NCBI GenBank assembly: GCA_013398955.1
Contig: VWPU01009473.1
Span: forward strand, 218,790-282,789
Direction of reading: 5' to 3'
DNA: 64,000 bases
Source: Callaeas wilsoni
Taxonomy: Eukaryota > Chordata > Aves > Passeriformes > Callaeidae
The notes under the pieces are model-generated. The model saw nothing but the letters and a program-made list of their open reading frames with translations, was not told the DNA's origin and ran no database searches. The position numbers and the translations under genes were made by a program. Of this stretch, positions 11,907-24,800 are shown piece after piece; the first letter of the stretch is position 1; each line of letters begins with the position of its first letter.

Positions 11907-14900
11907 TCTAAAACAATATATAAGCTTGAAGAGAGTATTTCTGACTTGTAGAATCCCCACATTTTAAGTAGAGGGTTTTTTTAACTAAGTTAACCAAGTT
12001 GTTGTGACATTGTTAAAGACTGAGGCTTTTTTAAAGTTGTCTAGCAGAATATATAAATGGCATTGCACTGAAATTTAAGGAGATAAATAAGCACAACAAT
12101 ATTTCCATAAATAATGGAAGTAAACTAAAAAGTTAGTGTATGAGTGGGCATTTTCAAAAGGAGAAAAAGCTGGAAGGTATTTTTAGATGTCTGTTGCACA
12201 TTTATCTGTTTCTCCTTGGATAGATTTGAAGCATGTATCCAAAACAGTGCAATAGATTTTAAATTAAAAAGAAAATTGTAAATTCCACTTTAATATGCAT
12301 TTAATAGATTACTCTATAAAAATTCTTCCACACCTAAATCAAAATATAAAGGAGCACAGGAAAGAACAGAAAGTTTTCATGGCATTCTGTCATGGTAGAT
12401 ACAATATTTTTTTAACTATTCATTAGAATGTTGCTATATTTTAAGGGAATAAAGAAAAAACAGCCTATAGCTGGAGACAAGATTTATGTTCATATCTAAA
12501 CAGTCTTGGAGTGCTGACTAATTTTTAAGTTGAAAAATTGAATTGAAGTGTGACATATATTCACCATTTGCAAATAAGTGCCATGGTAGAAGAGAATTCA
12601 AGCTTATTTCTTTTGATATCATCTCTTGAAAAAGTAAGACTCTGTGAGACCAAAATTTCCCTTGCTGCCCCTTGAGACTTTTTTGACTTAAAATAGGTGT
12701 ACTAGAAAAAATTGCATCACAGTACACTAGTTTATGTACTGTCACATTGTGAAAACAAAATCCATAGTTACAAGCTACCTGTCAGTTAAAGAATTTGATT
12801 TTAAATTCACTTGTTTCTACATGTTTTGCAAAAAGTAATTAGGCCCCAGGATGAGCCTCTGAAGTTAGTATTATTGCTAAGTTAATATTCTAGTGCTCTG
12901 CTAAAACTGTAGCCAAGAAAACCTTTCTCTCATTTCTTAGAAGGTCAGAGCTGATAAGGTTAATAATGCAAAATTATCCTGCTGTTAAATTGTTAGAGCA
13001 AGATAAGCCGTTGGAAGCACAGATGTCAGTGATCAAGTGAGGTCAGCAACAGAACTCCTGCTTGCAGTGGCCTCACCCACATTCTTATGAACACAGCTAT
13101 ATGTTTTACATGATGCAGCCATTGACTCATCAGTCAAGACATGCCCTGACTGTACCCCCTTTTCTAACACGTGGCTTTTTACAGGTCATGCTGTTACTGC
13201 CCTGCCACTTCAATTCCTATCTGAACCTATGAGATTCCTATCTCATTTCTGCCAGGCACAATCAAACACCCTCCTCTCTAGGGTCCTGTGTTTCCTTTCA
13301 CTTTCTTTAAGTGTTTTCTCTCCTAAACAATTTTAATGCATTCCCCATTATTATTTTATATTCATATCTCTTCATTGTCTTAGATTAATAATTATCAGTG
13401 TATAAATTGCCTGCCTATTTATAGTGCATTACTTTTGATTTCTTCTTATAATTTTCTCTATTTGTTTACTCTTATGATTTTTGCCTTTACTTAAACTGAA
13501 AGATTTGAGTATTTAACAACTTTTAAACACATTAAGGACATCTTTATTGACTTAATATGATTAAAAAAATATAGATGATCGAATTCTACATAGTGACTTT
13601 TCCAGCTTGTGCAACAGTTATTTTAAGTTGAAGCTTCTATTTTAGGAAGAGGTAGACTTTGGTTGTGTGCAAAAGATGCCCTTTTACACCATTCATGTCA
13701 AGTTTGTTTTGTTGGTTGAGTTCAAATTATACACCTTTACACCACCCATTTCAATTTTGTAATTTGAATTTTCTTTCTAGTTCAACTTTAAGGAATTTGA
13801 ATTTCAGCTGTTAAATTTATAAATGCTTTTACTACTACAAAAAAAGTTCTATAGTACTAGATACCTTCTACTATGAAAGTCATTATAAACTAGATAAGTC
13901 ACCTTAACCTTCTTGCCTTTGAGCTAAGTAAACTGCAGGTTTTTTACTGTGTAATTAAAAATAGAGAGCTAGACCACAGATCAAACCTCTGGTTCCACAA
14001 TGTAAAGAGAAACGTCTCTTACTGCATGTAAATAATTTAAAACTTTTATTTTTCCTGTTGTAGCAGTTGAATAAACAGTCCTTTGTGTTGCTCAAGACTG
14101 CATCACAAAACTGGAACCAAGCCCTGACTGCAAACCAAAAATCAAACTGATCATTAAATAATTGATCCTTAAGGAACAGTTATTTGACACACACTAAAGA
14201 TACTGAACAAAAACATCAATAAAATATATCAAACTTAAATGTCTTCTCATTCTTCTAATTTCTCAAACATACAATCCAAAGCATATAAATTTCATATACA
14301 AGTGAAATCATCTTTGTATGGCTATCATGACCTTGCTGCCAATCACTAGCACTACTACCAAGCTCTTAAAAGATCTGTGTTTGTGTGTTTCCACTCTCTT
14401 AAATTTTATTTTAAGAAATTTACATTTTTAAGACATGTAAATTTAAAAAGTAGTAATTGAATGGTGATCCTATCTAAAAGTTCATTTTAAGCTGCAATGC
14501 ATTTTGCAAAATTTGTATTCAAGGAAAGTAACTGTAGTAGTCTTTTTTTTTTTTTTTTCTGAGGCAATGAATTTTCAATTGCTTAGGCAAATATTTTCTG
14601 TAGAAAGCCCTTACCCAGCACCATGGTTTGCTTCCTTGGAACCAAGATGCTTTGAGTCATCTCTGTAAATCCACTTCTAGAAAAATCTGTGGGATCCACC
14701 CAGCCTGTGGTCACTAGAGTTGCACTGTGACATTTTAAACATGTTAGAAGTCAAGGGTAAGGGCAGGATATGTTTGTTTTCTTCAAGATCTTAATTTTCT
14801 CTTCTTTCTAACAGTACAAACATAACATTGATTATATTATGAAGCAAAATTTATTGCACTGTGATGTTTCTAAACTAAGCATTAGCTATCTCAAAGGCAG

Positions 14901-15959
14901 GAAGCAATACTGATATGAACATCAGTTTTTCTATCAGTGTTGCTCTTCTAAGCTATTGCACAATTCAAACACGGTGAATTTCTTTCAGTGAATATTTGAA
15001 AATAGAAAACATCTACTTGACAAAGAAATACCTACTAGCTGAAAATGTAGAGTGACTTGTGTGAGTATGTGTGAGCATGTATCGGGGCTTTGTGTGTATA
15101 ATCGTTATCTGTGCTGGTTAAACCACAACAAAATCTTAAATCTGATCATCAAGTTAAGCAATAGTTAAAGTAGTTGCCTTACCTCTGCATTTGTTTATAC
15201 CAATCAAGCTACTAACAAAGCAATAATGCTGTGACAAAGTGTTCTATGTCAACAGCTGGTTTGTCTACATTATTGTTCCTTGCATGGTTAGAAAAGGCTT
15301 TAAGCAATATAGAGTTTTCAGGGCTGTTGCAGTTTCAGAGGCAGTATAATTTTTCACAAATCTAGGTGGACTTCAAATGCTGCAACAATATTAAGAAAAA
15401 TAGTTTGCTCAGCCCAAGTCACAAGTAGGATCACTAATTCAGTTGCTCTGGCCTTACTACTCCCTGTGGAAAGGCTAAGTAATTGCTAATGATTCTCTAG
15501 GAGCTAAGTTCACTTGCAAATGCCCTATAGATTTCTAAAAATAAAACAGTGTGAAAGGCATTATTACTGAATGCTTTAACCTTTGAAAGTTAAAAACATC
15601 AGAAGACACCGAAAAGTAAGAGAAATCATCTCATCTAATAGCCTTTCTCTTTATCCCTCCCTTTCTGGAGAGAATGGGGGAAAGAGAAGTGGCTTATTTG
15701 GAGTTTAATTTTTGGCTATTGTTAAATACCATTCAATTAATGCCCGATGTAGGCCATGAGAGGGTTGAGATAACAGCTTTGACATAAGCATTTGTGTATT
15801 AAAAGGAGAGCTCCTTGGTTACAGTGTAGCTCAGTCTGTTGGTGTGGGTGTGGTACCTAACCCCGTAGATATTTCTGTATGTGCTTCTCGTGACTTTTCA
15901 GCGTGGGAGAGGGATCAGGATCACTTTGTTGCTGTACTGTGTGATATCAGCTTATGACA
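11907..15959. other. AT-rich non-coding DNA
   Basis: No gene or recognisable young transposon. A T16 run lies at 14543-14558. Two diverged 28-bp direct copies of a CCTTTTACACCA-type word occur at about 13679-13706 and 13733-13760. Open frames are all short. Confidence 0.5.
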
Positions 15960-16950
15960 TAATAACAGCAAGGGCAACGAGGGTCATTTGAGATGGGTGT
16001 TCAGCATTTTCCTCCTGCCCTGGCCTTGGGTGCTACCTCTGGGAATTCGTTAATAACCTTACCCAGACTGTGGGGGAAACAGGGGACAATGATTTTTCCA
16101 AACGTTTCACCCCGTTCTCTTCCTTAAGGCCTCCTACCCGGTGTTTGAGAATTTTTAATTCCCTCTGGATGTTAAGGAAAGCATGTTCTTGTTCCTTTGT
16201 CTGCCAGGTTTCCTCAGTACAGTCTATAACATGTTTAGAGTCAGGACAGAGATTTCTAGGAGAGCTGTGCAGATACCTGCCCCAGGGTAGTCTTGAGGGG
16301 CATGGAATGTGGAAGAAAATGGGCCAGCTTTTGAAGGAGTCTTCTGCTCTAATGGTTTGGAACAAATGAACCAATACAGGACCCTTATAAAGCGGCAAAA
16401 TGTTTGAAAGAAAATCTCTGTAGTAGTTCCAGGGAGGTGCAAAGTTATGCAACATGCTGGGCCCTGGCTGCTGCTTATCAGATAGAGCTGTCACAAGTCA
16501 GTGCCCTCGAGGGAAGGAGGAGGAAAGCAGATCAATGCACTGTGGCTGCTCAAACTGCGCTGCACCAGAGGAACAACCCAAGCCAGCAGCAGTCGCCCCT
16601 GTAGAGAAGAAGAAATCAAAGGCCAAACGAGTTTGTGCCGTGAGTGACGGAGAGGAAGCAGGACCCTCACAACAGAAGGAGGAGGCAGGGCCAGAGATAA
16701 TCACACGGTCTGTGTCCCGGGCGAGCTGTGAGATATACAGAAGGATTTCAGCCAGCAGCCAGGTGAGCCCTCACTGACCTGCTGCTCCCGTGCTGGGTGT
16801 CTCTGCCAACGATGTGACACTAGATGGAAATGAAGCCAAGTAATTCGGATCGCTGTCCCGGCATGCAGGCATTGACCAAGGGATTGACAAAAGACCAGAG
16901 ACTCTCAGCTTCTCTATCCCGGTAAATAAAGATGAGTCTTGTATGATGAC
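15960..16950 (+). pseudogene. Decayed endogenous-retrovirus gag remnant
   Basis: The clearest part is the open frame 16454-16777. It encodes a proline/alanine-rich linker, a lysine cluster (EKKKSKAKR), an acidic glutamate-rich stretch and an EIITRS segment. This order resembles gag polyproteins of avian ERVL-type elements. A second phase (16404-16604) carries the upstream part, and gag-like sequence seems to continue past 16777 in another phase. This implies several frameshifts and stops. The GC content and CpG are higher than in the flanks. The 153-codon minus-strand frame at 16033-16494 is an antisense shadow. No LTR, primer-binding site or pol was found alongside, so this is a non-functional fragment. 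Family assignment is by recognition only. Confidence 0.6.
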
Positions 16951-18087
16951 TCAGTAGTTTTACACCACTTAACGCAGCATTTTAAAATAAATATCTGCCT
17001 TGTAGATCTGCAGCCTGAGATTTACTTTTGTTCCTGGTATTAATATTAGTATACAGTAACTTCTGTATGACTGAAACAGTTTTGAGCCTTTCAGTGGCCA
17101 AGAAAAGATTCACTAAGGAATTTATGCTTTGAGCAGCACAGAATGTAGAAAAATATTTATAAAAAATTTCTGAAAGCCATTTAATATAGAAAACATGGAG
17201 TGTTTGCATATAATGTGTTTCATTTAGTAAATATTTTGATAAAAAATATTGATAGTTTACTGTCATCCATAGAGTATAAAAATAAGATTTCATGTGGTAG
17301 ATTATTTATTAAACAATTTTTTTGTGAGTTTTCATGCTCTGATCTTGTAGTGATAACCTTCCTGATCTACAAGCAAGTATTAAGAGACACCAGAATTATT
17401 TCTTTAAGTATACATTACTGTCACTGTCTGATCATATAAGTAGTGCTTGGCAGCATGTTCCTTTAGAGTGTCAAAACCATAATTTTCTCAAAGTATTTTT
17501 TTAAAAGCACATACTTTTTACATTTAAGTTATATTATTTTTATGTGCTCCATTAGCATTGTAGGCATTCCAGATATAGCAGCTGCAGAATATAGCCATTT
17601 GGAAATAACACTTCAGTGTTTTAAAATGAGTAAAACCATAGCTTTCTAAGGTGTATTGATTGTCAGTGATACTGATAGACACAAACAAAAGGAAACTGCT
17701 CAATATTAACAAGCAATATCTATGGCTCCAACAATTGCCTTAGGAACAAATGCCAGTGAGAATTTGATTTTCTCAAAGGGGTGCTCAGAGCTTTAAGTAG
17801 TGGATAATACAAAAAAATAATACTATAGCCATTTACTATTCTTTGCTAGAAGCAGACAACTATCCATTTTCATACATAACTTGTAGTCTTTGATTCATTT
17901 CTTTATTATTTCATTTTAAGGAAGAACTTAATACATTATAGTGCTTTAAAATACTTAACTGAGTGAAACAAATTGAGCTGGTGTTCATGGAAATACCCAC
18001 CAATAATTTATTGCTGCAATATCTAAGCTATATTACCAAAGAAGAGATTGTTCTCTTGTTCTCAGATTTGCTGGGAAATACAAGACA
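16951..18087. other. AT-rich non-coding DNA
   Basis: No exon or repeat is recognised. The short frames on both strands are chance products of very AT-rich sequence. Confidence 0.5.
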
Positions 18088-18159
18088 TCTCCCTTTTTTT
18101 TTTTTTCTTTTTCTTTTTCCTTTTTTTTTTTCATTTTTTTTTTTTTTTTTTTTTTTTTT
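18088..18159 (+). repeat. Pyrimidine tract and T26 homopolymer
   Basis: A 45-base pure pyrimidine run (18088-18132) is interrupted by one A at 18133. T26 follows at 18134-18159. It is low-complexity sequence. The polylysine frame on the minus strand is meaningless. Length is likely unstable and may be misassembled. Confidence 0.95.
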
Positions 18160-18424
18160 GTTAATATCAGTGAGTTATTCCATTCTGGTCTAGTTTTCTT
18201 ACCAACACCAGTATCAGCCAAAGCTAGTTCTCTCCAGCTTTAAGGTATTTTAGGAAAACTTCAGATCTCTCTTAGCCACTGCTTCACAAATTAGAAAGTA
18301 TATGCCCTTCTGGCATTTATCTTGAGGCAGAAAACAGTCATGAAGCACTGGCAGAAGTGACATAGAGTGCTACTTCTACATTATATTTCCTGATTATATT
18401 TTACGACCTCACCTAATTTTCTTC

Positions 18425-18822
18425 CTTCCCAGTTGGGCCTGATCAGCCCTGAGAAGACCTGACTGAGATGGGATCTCATTAATGCATATAAATATCTGAA
18501 GGGTGGGTGCCAAGAAGATGGACCCAGGCCCTGTTTGGTGATGCCAGCCACTAGGATGTTAGTAGAAAGGCAGAAACGGATCCACAGGAAGTTCCACCTG
18601 AGTGTGAGGAAGAACTTCTTCACTGTGCGAGTGACCAAGCACTGGAACAGATTGTCCAGAGAGGTTGTGGAGTCTCCCTCACTGGAGATATTCAGGAGCT
18701 GTCTGGAAACAAACCCTGTGCCAGGTGCTCTAGGATGACCCTGCTTGAGCAGGGAGGTTGGACCAGATAATCCATTGTGGTCCCTTCCAATCTGATCATT
18801 CTGAGATTCTGAGATTCTATGA
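18425..18822 (+). mobile_element. CR1 LINE 3' end, plus strand, about 400 bp
   Basis: The end of the CR1 ORF2 region (ggaagttccacctgagtgtg and gaagaacttcttcactgtg) is followed by the 3' UTR with ggttggaccagataatcc. It ends in ATTCTGAG-type octamer repeats and ATTCTATGA. The copy is 5'-truncated. Translation on the plus strand (18535-18738) gives a short piece of the C-terminal part of ORF2 that runs into a stop. This is the longest CR1 copy in the window. Confidence 0.95.
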
Positions 18823-21800
18823 ATATAGAAAAGGTGGAAGTATCTTATATAATGAGTATTTAGAGATCACTATCAGTACTATGGAGAATGAAAGCTGCAC
18901 TGGGTTATGTCCGTGTTAAGAATTGAATATAAATGTAGACACCAAAGGTTTCTACAACTCAGCTAGTCTAGTTTTTGCACTGTGTCTACAACAATGATGA
19001 AAAAATTACTTGATGTGTGATAGAGCATACTCCTATGAATGGCTTTTCATGACACTAATTTGACAGACTCCATTGTACATTACAGGTCTTCTTTTAACCA
19101 CATGATGATGTCAGCCTATTCATTCCTTGAGACCTTATACTTGATGTGTTCTTGTATGAATTAAACCCATGGTAACTGTAGGCAGGAGTAGAATAGTAGG
19201 TCCTTTTTAAAATCTGCAATGGAATCCATGACTTCATGTCATTTTTGTAGCCTCTTGAAGTAGATAGAAAAGAACAATAATTAATTATACTGTTTTATAT
19301 ACCTAGAACACAAAATTGACTAGCACTGAGAATACTGAAAATGCTGACATGAAAATCTTGAAAATATAGAATATAAAGTTGTGAAAATGTAGATAATGGT
19401 TTACAGTTCTTCACACTTTTACAAGTTACGAATAAAGAACTTGAGATAAAAGAATATCCAATTTATATTTTAAATAGTTTTTAAAAATTCAAGCAATAAT
19501 ATATGTAGCTTTTCTTCCTAACAGTGAAATTCACTGTAGTAGGGAACACTAACAGTATTGTGCTTAACTTTTTACCTAAATTGTAATTTCAGCCAAGATT
19601 TAGGCAGAATACATTTTGAATAACAATGATCTTATAGAGTCATAAAGCAGAAATGTCATGAAGGGGAGATATTTGCCTTAGCCCAGTGGTAATTTTGAAA
19701 GGACTTGATGTATGAACCGCAAAGGCAAACCATACCCTTGTTTTGCTTAAGTGGGCTGGCTGCAGAAAAATTTTTAAGAACACTATTTTTAAAAGTATTT
19801 CCTTTTAAAGATCATAACATTGCTGCATAGCATGCCAAGGTGTTTCTTCATTTATCACTGTTATTTAAGTGTCTGATCTGTGCTTCAGATGTTATTTACA
19901 GAGAACCTGTATATACTGGATAGAATCAGCAGAAACTAGATTAGATAGAGTAGGGTTGGGACAGAGTGGTTTTCGATATAATCTTAAGCCTTTAGCCATT
20001 GTTTCAAGCAAAAGCTGATTTTTCATTTTTTCTCTCTTCAATAACATATTCACGAGATGAGAACACCACTTTAGCCACATAAGGCCCAAGCATGCAGTCT
20101 TCATGTGGAACCATGAGGAGGTAAATGAAAGTCCTGGAGTTTATACGGCAATGTAGATCGAGATGATATGCTGCAGCGTAGGTGGCATTTTTCTTGAAGC
20201 CACTGCTGCCGTTCTTTCACCTCTAACTCATCTTGTTAGCACTCAATTCACCAAAATGCAAACTCAGTGCCAGGTTGCCCCACTGCTGTTCTACAGACCA
20301 GTCAGCACATGCTTATATTGAGTCCATATACAGAGTTTTTAAAGATGTTACAGAATTCCTATTAGATTTAGGGGTTGAATCTTGTAGATGCAGCTTCTTT
20401 ATACATTTTTGCCACAACGGCCAAAAAGTCCTTCATAACAATGTTTAAGCCATTAATAATAACACCTTGGTCTCTCATAGTTATGGAACATATAAAAGAA
20501 GTTTGGTTGTTTCACCATTGAATTCAAACACTAGTCCAAATGCAGGTAAGCTATCTTCATGCTTACATGCCTGGATAAGTCAGATCTAATAGAAGATGAT
20601 TAATTGTCTGGCATCGTGTTCAATAACACTTTAATCACCATTCCTAACTGTTGCCATGTTTGCTGAAATTTAAAAGTTAGTTAATGTGACCTAAATTAAA
20701 AAGAACACATTCTATGTGAGAAGCTCGTGAGTGAAAGCCAATGGCTTATTAGCATCCTTTACAATTACAAAATAGTCTAAAAGCTTCAATGCTGATAATG
20801 AATTGATGATAATACACAGCAGCATGTGCATTATTAATAGTTACCTATGTATGAATAGAAACTCAGCTAGATTTGTCTGAAAGGACTGAAAAGACATCAA
20901 GGACTGCTCCTTAATGTTACATCTGAGGAACAGGTTTATGAAGATGAACGTGACATTTATTATTCATTTAAGAATTAACAATAGGGAAAATCTTATTTCT
21001 TTTAAGTATACTTACCCTTGTGTAATGGTAGTATAGATCCCTCAAAATCTCGAAGACTCTCCTTGTGACCAAAAGCACTCAGACAGAAAGCTGCCCTAAA
21101 AATTTCAGTTCTGTCAGCTGTGGAAGTTATCTTTAGGTTCTCGTGCTCTGGGGAATCACCTTGGGATTTCAAAGGAATGAGAACTTTTGCCTAGTTCAAC
21201 ATACTCACAATTATTTGGGAACAGTAAAGTGCTAATTTTTGCTGCTGCTATCAAATTATTCAGACTAATCACTTCTAAGTTGAAAGTGAAAGGTTGCACT
21301 GATAACACTTAATGACTGACAAAATGACAGATGATATGATGACAAATACAAATGAACACGTCTTCCCACTGGTGCAGACATTTTGTGGTAGATTTTTTTG
21401 GATCAAATGTACTTATAATGTAAACTTCCACCTCTAATTTAGTTTCCTATTTCCTGTCAAAGGTGTTGTCCATGCTATACTAAATGTGAAAATTCACATT
21501 TTTCTCTGTTGAAAACAAAAAGAGATTAGAATAAAACTCTGAACCCCAAGACTTGTTCAGAGGGCACCGAACTGCATCACTAAAATTTTCTGCCATCCTC
21601 TTGGGCCAGATACACTGGAGGTGACTGATGCATGTAGCTGCACTGCAGTACAAACACATTACACTATAAACACGTTAAACTCATGCTGTCTAAAACCAGC
21701 TTTTTACTGAATACTTTCATCTTTAATTTTGATAAAGTGGTTTGAGTTTTACTGAAAACTTTCCTTACTCCTGTACTAAGTTTAGTTAGGGAAAGTATCA

Positions 21801-24800
21801 ATGCCCTTTCACCACCGATTAAAGCATTAAAGAAGTTTACTTTGATTCAGGAATTGCTATAGATCAGTAAAGCGTTTCTTTGGGAAAGAGAGAACCACAA
21901 AGTCTCAACATAATTTTTCTTTTTTTTTTTTTCCTTACATGTCCAATGCAAATTCTATACCTGTGCAACACACTTGTTTATGAAAATTGACTGTAGGGCT
22001 AACAGACCAATTATCATGAAAAGTCTTCCAGATTCAGGGACATTTCACAGATCTTGAATCTCTGTAGTCACTGGTATCAGGCTGTTGTGTGGCTGTTTTT
22101 TCAAAATATGAGCAAAATACGGGAGAATACATTGCATTTGGTGACTCAATTGCCATTAACAGAACTCAGGACAAGCCTTGTGTCAGCTCTTACACAGCTG
22201 CCTGCCTATCAGCTAACCCCTATGCTCAAAAGCTGGAATATCTCTGGCTGCAAAGAGGGACATCTCTGCAGACATGACAAAAAATCAGTAATGACTGGAT
22301 GAGCACCACGAATCTCCAGCACATACAGTTCTGACCCCTGTTATTTTTCTGGATTGATTTAATTTTCCCACTCTTCCAGGTAAAAAAATGGATATTTAAA
22401 CAATTATAAAGCAAGATATATATATGTTATTTATTGGAGAGATGAAACTGGTAACAGCTACTAGCAGGGGAAAAAAGGAGGTCTAGAGAAAAAGAAAGTA
22501 GTAAAAAAATTTAAGTATGTGCTACAGATGAGTGCTGAAAAGGAGAAGGAAAAAATATGTTTAAGTATGACGAAGCGAGAATAAAAAGGAAAGAACGAAA
22601 AAAACTGTAATGAACCATACATAGCACAGAAACAATGGAAGAGAACAGAAATGCATGAAAATGTAAAAGAAGGTCAGAGATTAGAAAATTTTAATTTCTT
22701 ATTCAGTTGTCACAAGCAACTGTAGATGATAAAAGTTTAAAAGAATAAAAAAAGCCAAAGAATGCATCCATGGAAAAAAAAATAAATTTAAGAACTACTA
22801 AATACAAAGGATTAATTCCTGGCTTTTCAATGTCTGAGCTGTAAAATGCTGGAGAAATGCAGAATTTTCTGGGGACCTGCTAGTTGCAATTACTATATTC
22901 TTACCCTTTCTCCATGCTCTCCTGGCTGTGCACTAAGCAAGGAAGCAATGAAACCACTGCCATCATTCCAGACAATTAATTAACCCTAAGATAACAGAAA
23001 TAGCTGAACATTCTTAATAGTACTGGAGTTCAGCTCTTAATCAGCAGCAAAACTGGAAGACAATTATATTTTGATCACTAAAATGAAACAAATCTTACAG
23101 AGAATCAGCTTATAGATTTTGTCACAAGTTATGTAATGCAGCTGATTTAAATATTTAATATAAATATTTTTCAATATTTTCATTAAAAACTGTTGCTATA
23201 ACAATATTTAAATCTTTCATGTAGAAATAACTGATTTTGTGAACATTTCTAGTACATTTATCCAAATTATTCAGTTTAACAAGTTTGAAATCTATTTCAA
23301 TTATATTGTTTGACTTTTATTATGTAATTTCTACAAGAAATGAAAGTGTTTGGACTTCATCATGAGAAGTAGAATTAATGTGAATCAAAGAAGCTACAAA
23401 AATTGCCATATTAATAACTCATCACCTTTGCTCCTGGCATTATATTAGCATCTGACCTGACATTATATTCACTAGTAGTCAAAACATATATGAAACTATC
23501 AGGTTTTGCAGATTTTAAATTATAAACTCTTTCTGGTTGCATCTTCAGATTTTATTTTACTGTAACTAAATACATGGATTTTTTTTTTTCCATAGGATGC
23601 TTCTGCTTCTGTTTTTTGGACAGGGCGGAAGAGAATTTGATCTGCATGCCTGTTCAGTCTGCAGTGGGGCTACATGGAGAAGAACAATTCTAGGTGAAAA
23701 AAAACAAGCAGAAAAAGACATAGGGCTTATTGACACCCTATATAAAGGAAGCAACTGCAGCTCTGGAAATCTCAGAAGCCAATGCCTTTTTCTGAAGTCA
23801 ATCCCAACCATCTATCCTTCCATAATTACCATGGACATAAGAAGATACAAGCTTCAGTTTATATGCAAGCCTAAATTCATATCGGATAGAACTAAGGATG
23901 ATATTATGCAGTATTTGAATATCCAAGATGGAAATTTGAGCCCATATTTTTTTTATATTTACTTTTCAGCAATGCAGAGCTTCATAAATTATCTTTTAAG
24001 AAGAACACATCATTTTAACTCATATTTAATTCTGTCATCTTGAAATTCATGTCCCACTGAAAAGGAACATTGTAATGCAATGGATCTGCCTGAGATATGT
24101 TATGGACCATGTTTTATTCAATATTACCCCGATGTTAAATAAGATATTTACACAGCATTCTGCAAATGACTTGTACATTGGAAAAAAGAAGCCACTGGGA
24201 AAATAAAAAAGCAAATCCACTGAGGTTCCCATAATTAAACAGAAGAGGGAAGTAGAGGGCCAATGTCAGTACAGTTCCAGCCACTGGACTTCATCAGGGC
24301 TATTTTCAGATTACACGAATGAGTCAAAATATGTGGAAATTAATGACTGTTTCTGTGTAGCAAAGGTTGCACCCAAATAATACTGAAGTGAATTTAAATG
24401 AGCTAGGTGACAGGAGAGAGTGGAAAATATGTTTGAAAAGATCATAGCAGTTTCCTCTGCTTATCCGTCAGATACCTGGAAGAACAGTCAAGTAAGAACG
24501 AATTCATGTTTAAAGTAGGGTTGTGATTGCCATCAAGAAGCTGAAGTATTCAGCAAGTGTTAATCTAGAACCTAGGATACTATCTAGAATATGATGAAAA
24601 TCTTAAAACAGGAGCTCTAGGGGTTTTATAAAGATGAACATTAGAGAATTCATTACCTCATAATCAATGTGGAGGAGAAATCGCTTGGTGTGACCATCTG
24701 TCACAAGTGTGCCAGGCACTGCATAACTACATCACCAGGGCTGGTTCCTTTCTGATCACATTTTCAATCTCGAGTATGAGAGAGAAATCAGAGCAGCAAG

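Noticed and set aside
16033..16494. 153-codon minus-strand open frame, the longest in the window
   Set aside because: It lies antisense to the gag-like remnant, shows no recognised domain, and is best explained as a shadow of formerly coding GC-richer sequence.
18033..18221. Lysine-rich minus-strand frame
   Set aside because: It is a translation of the T/C homopolymer tract.
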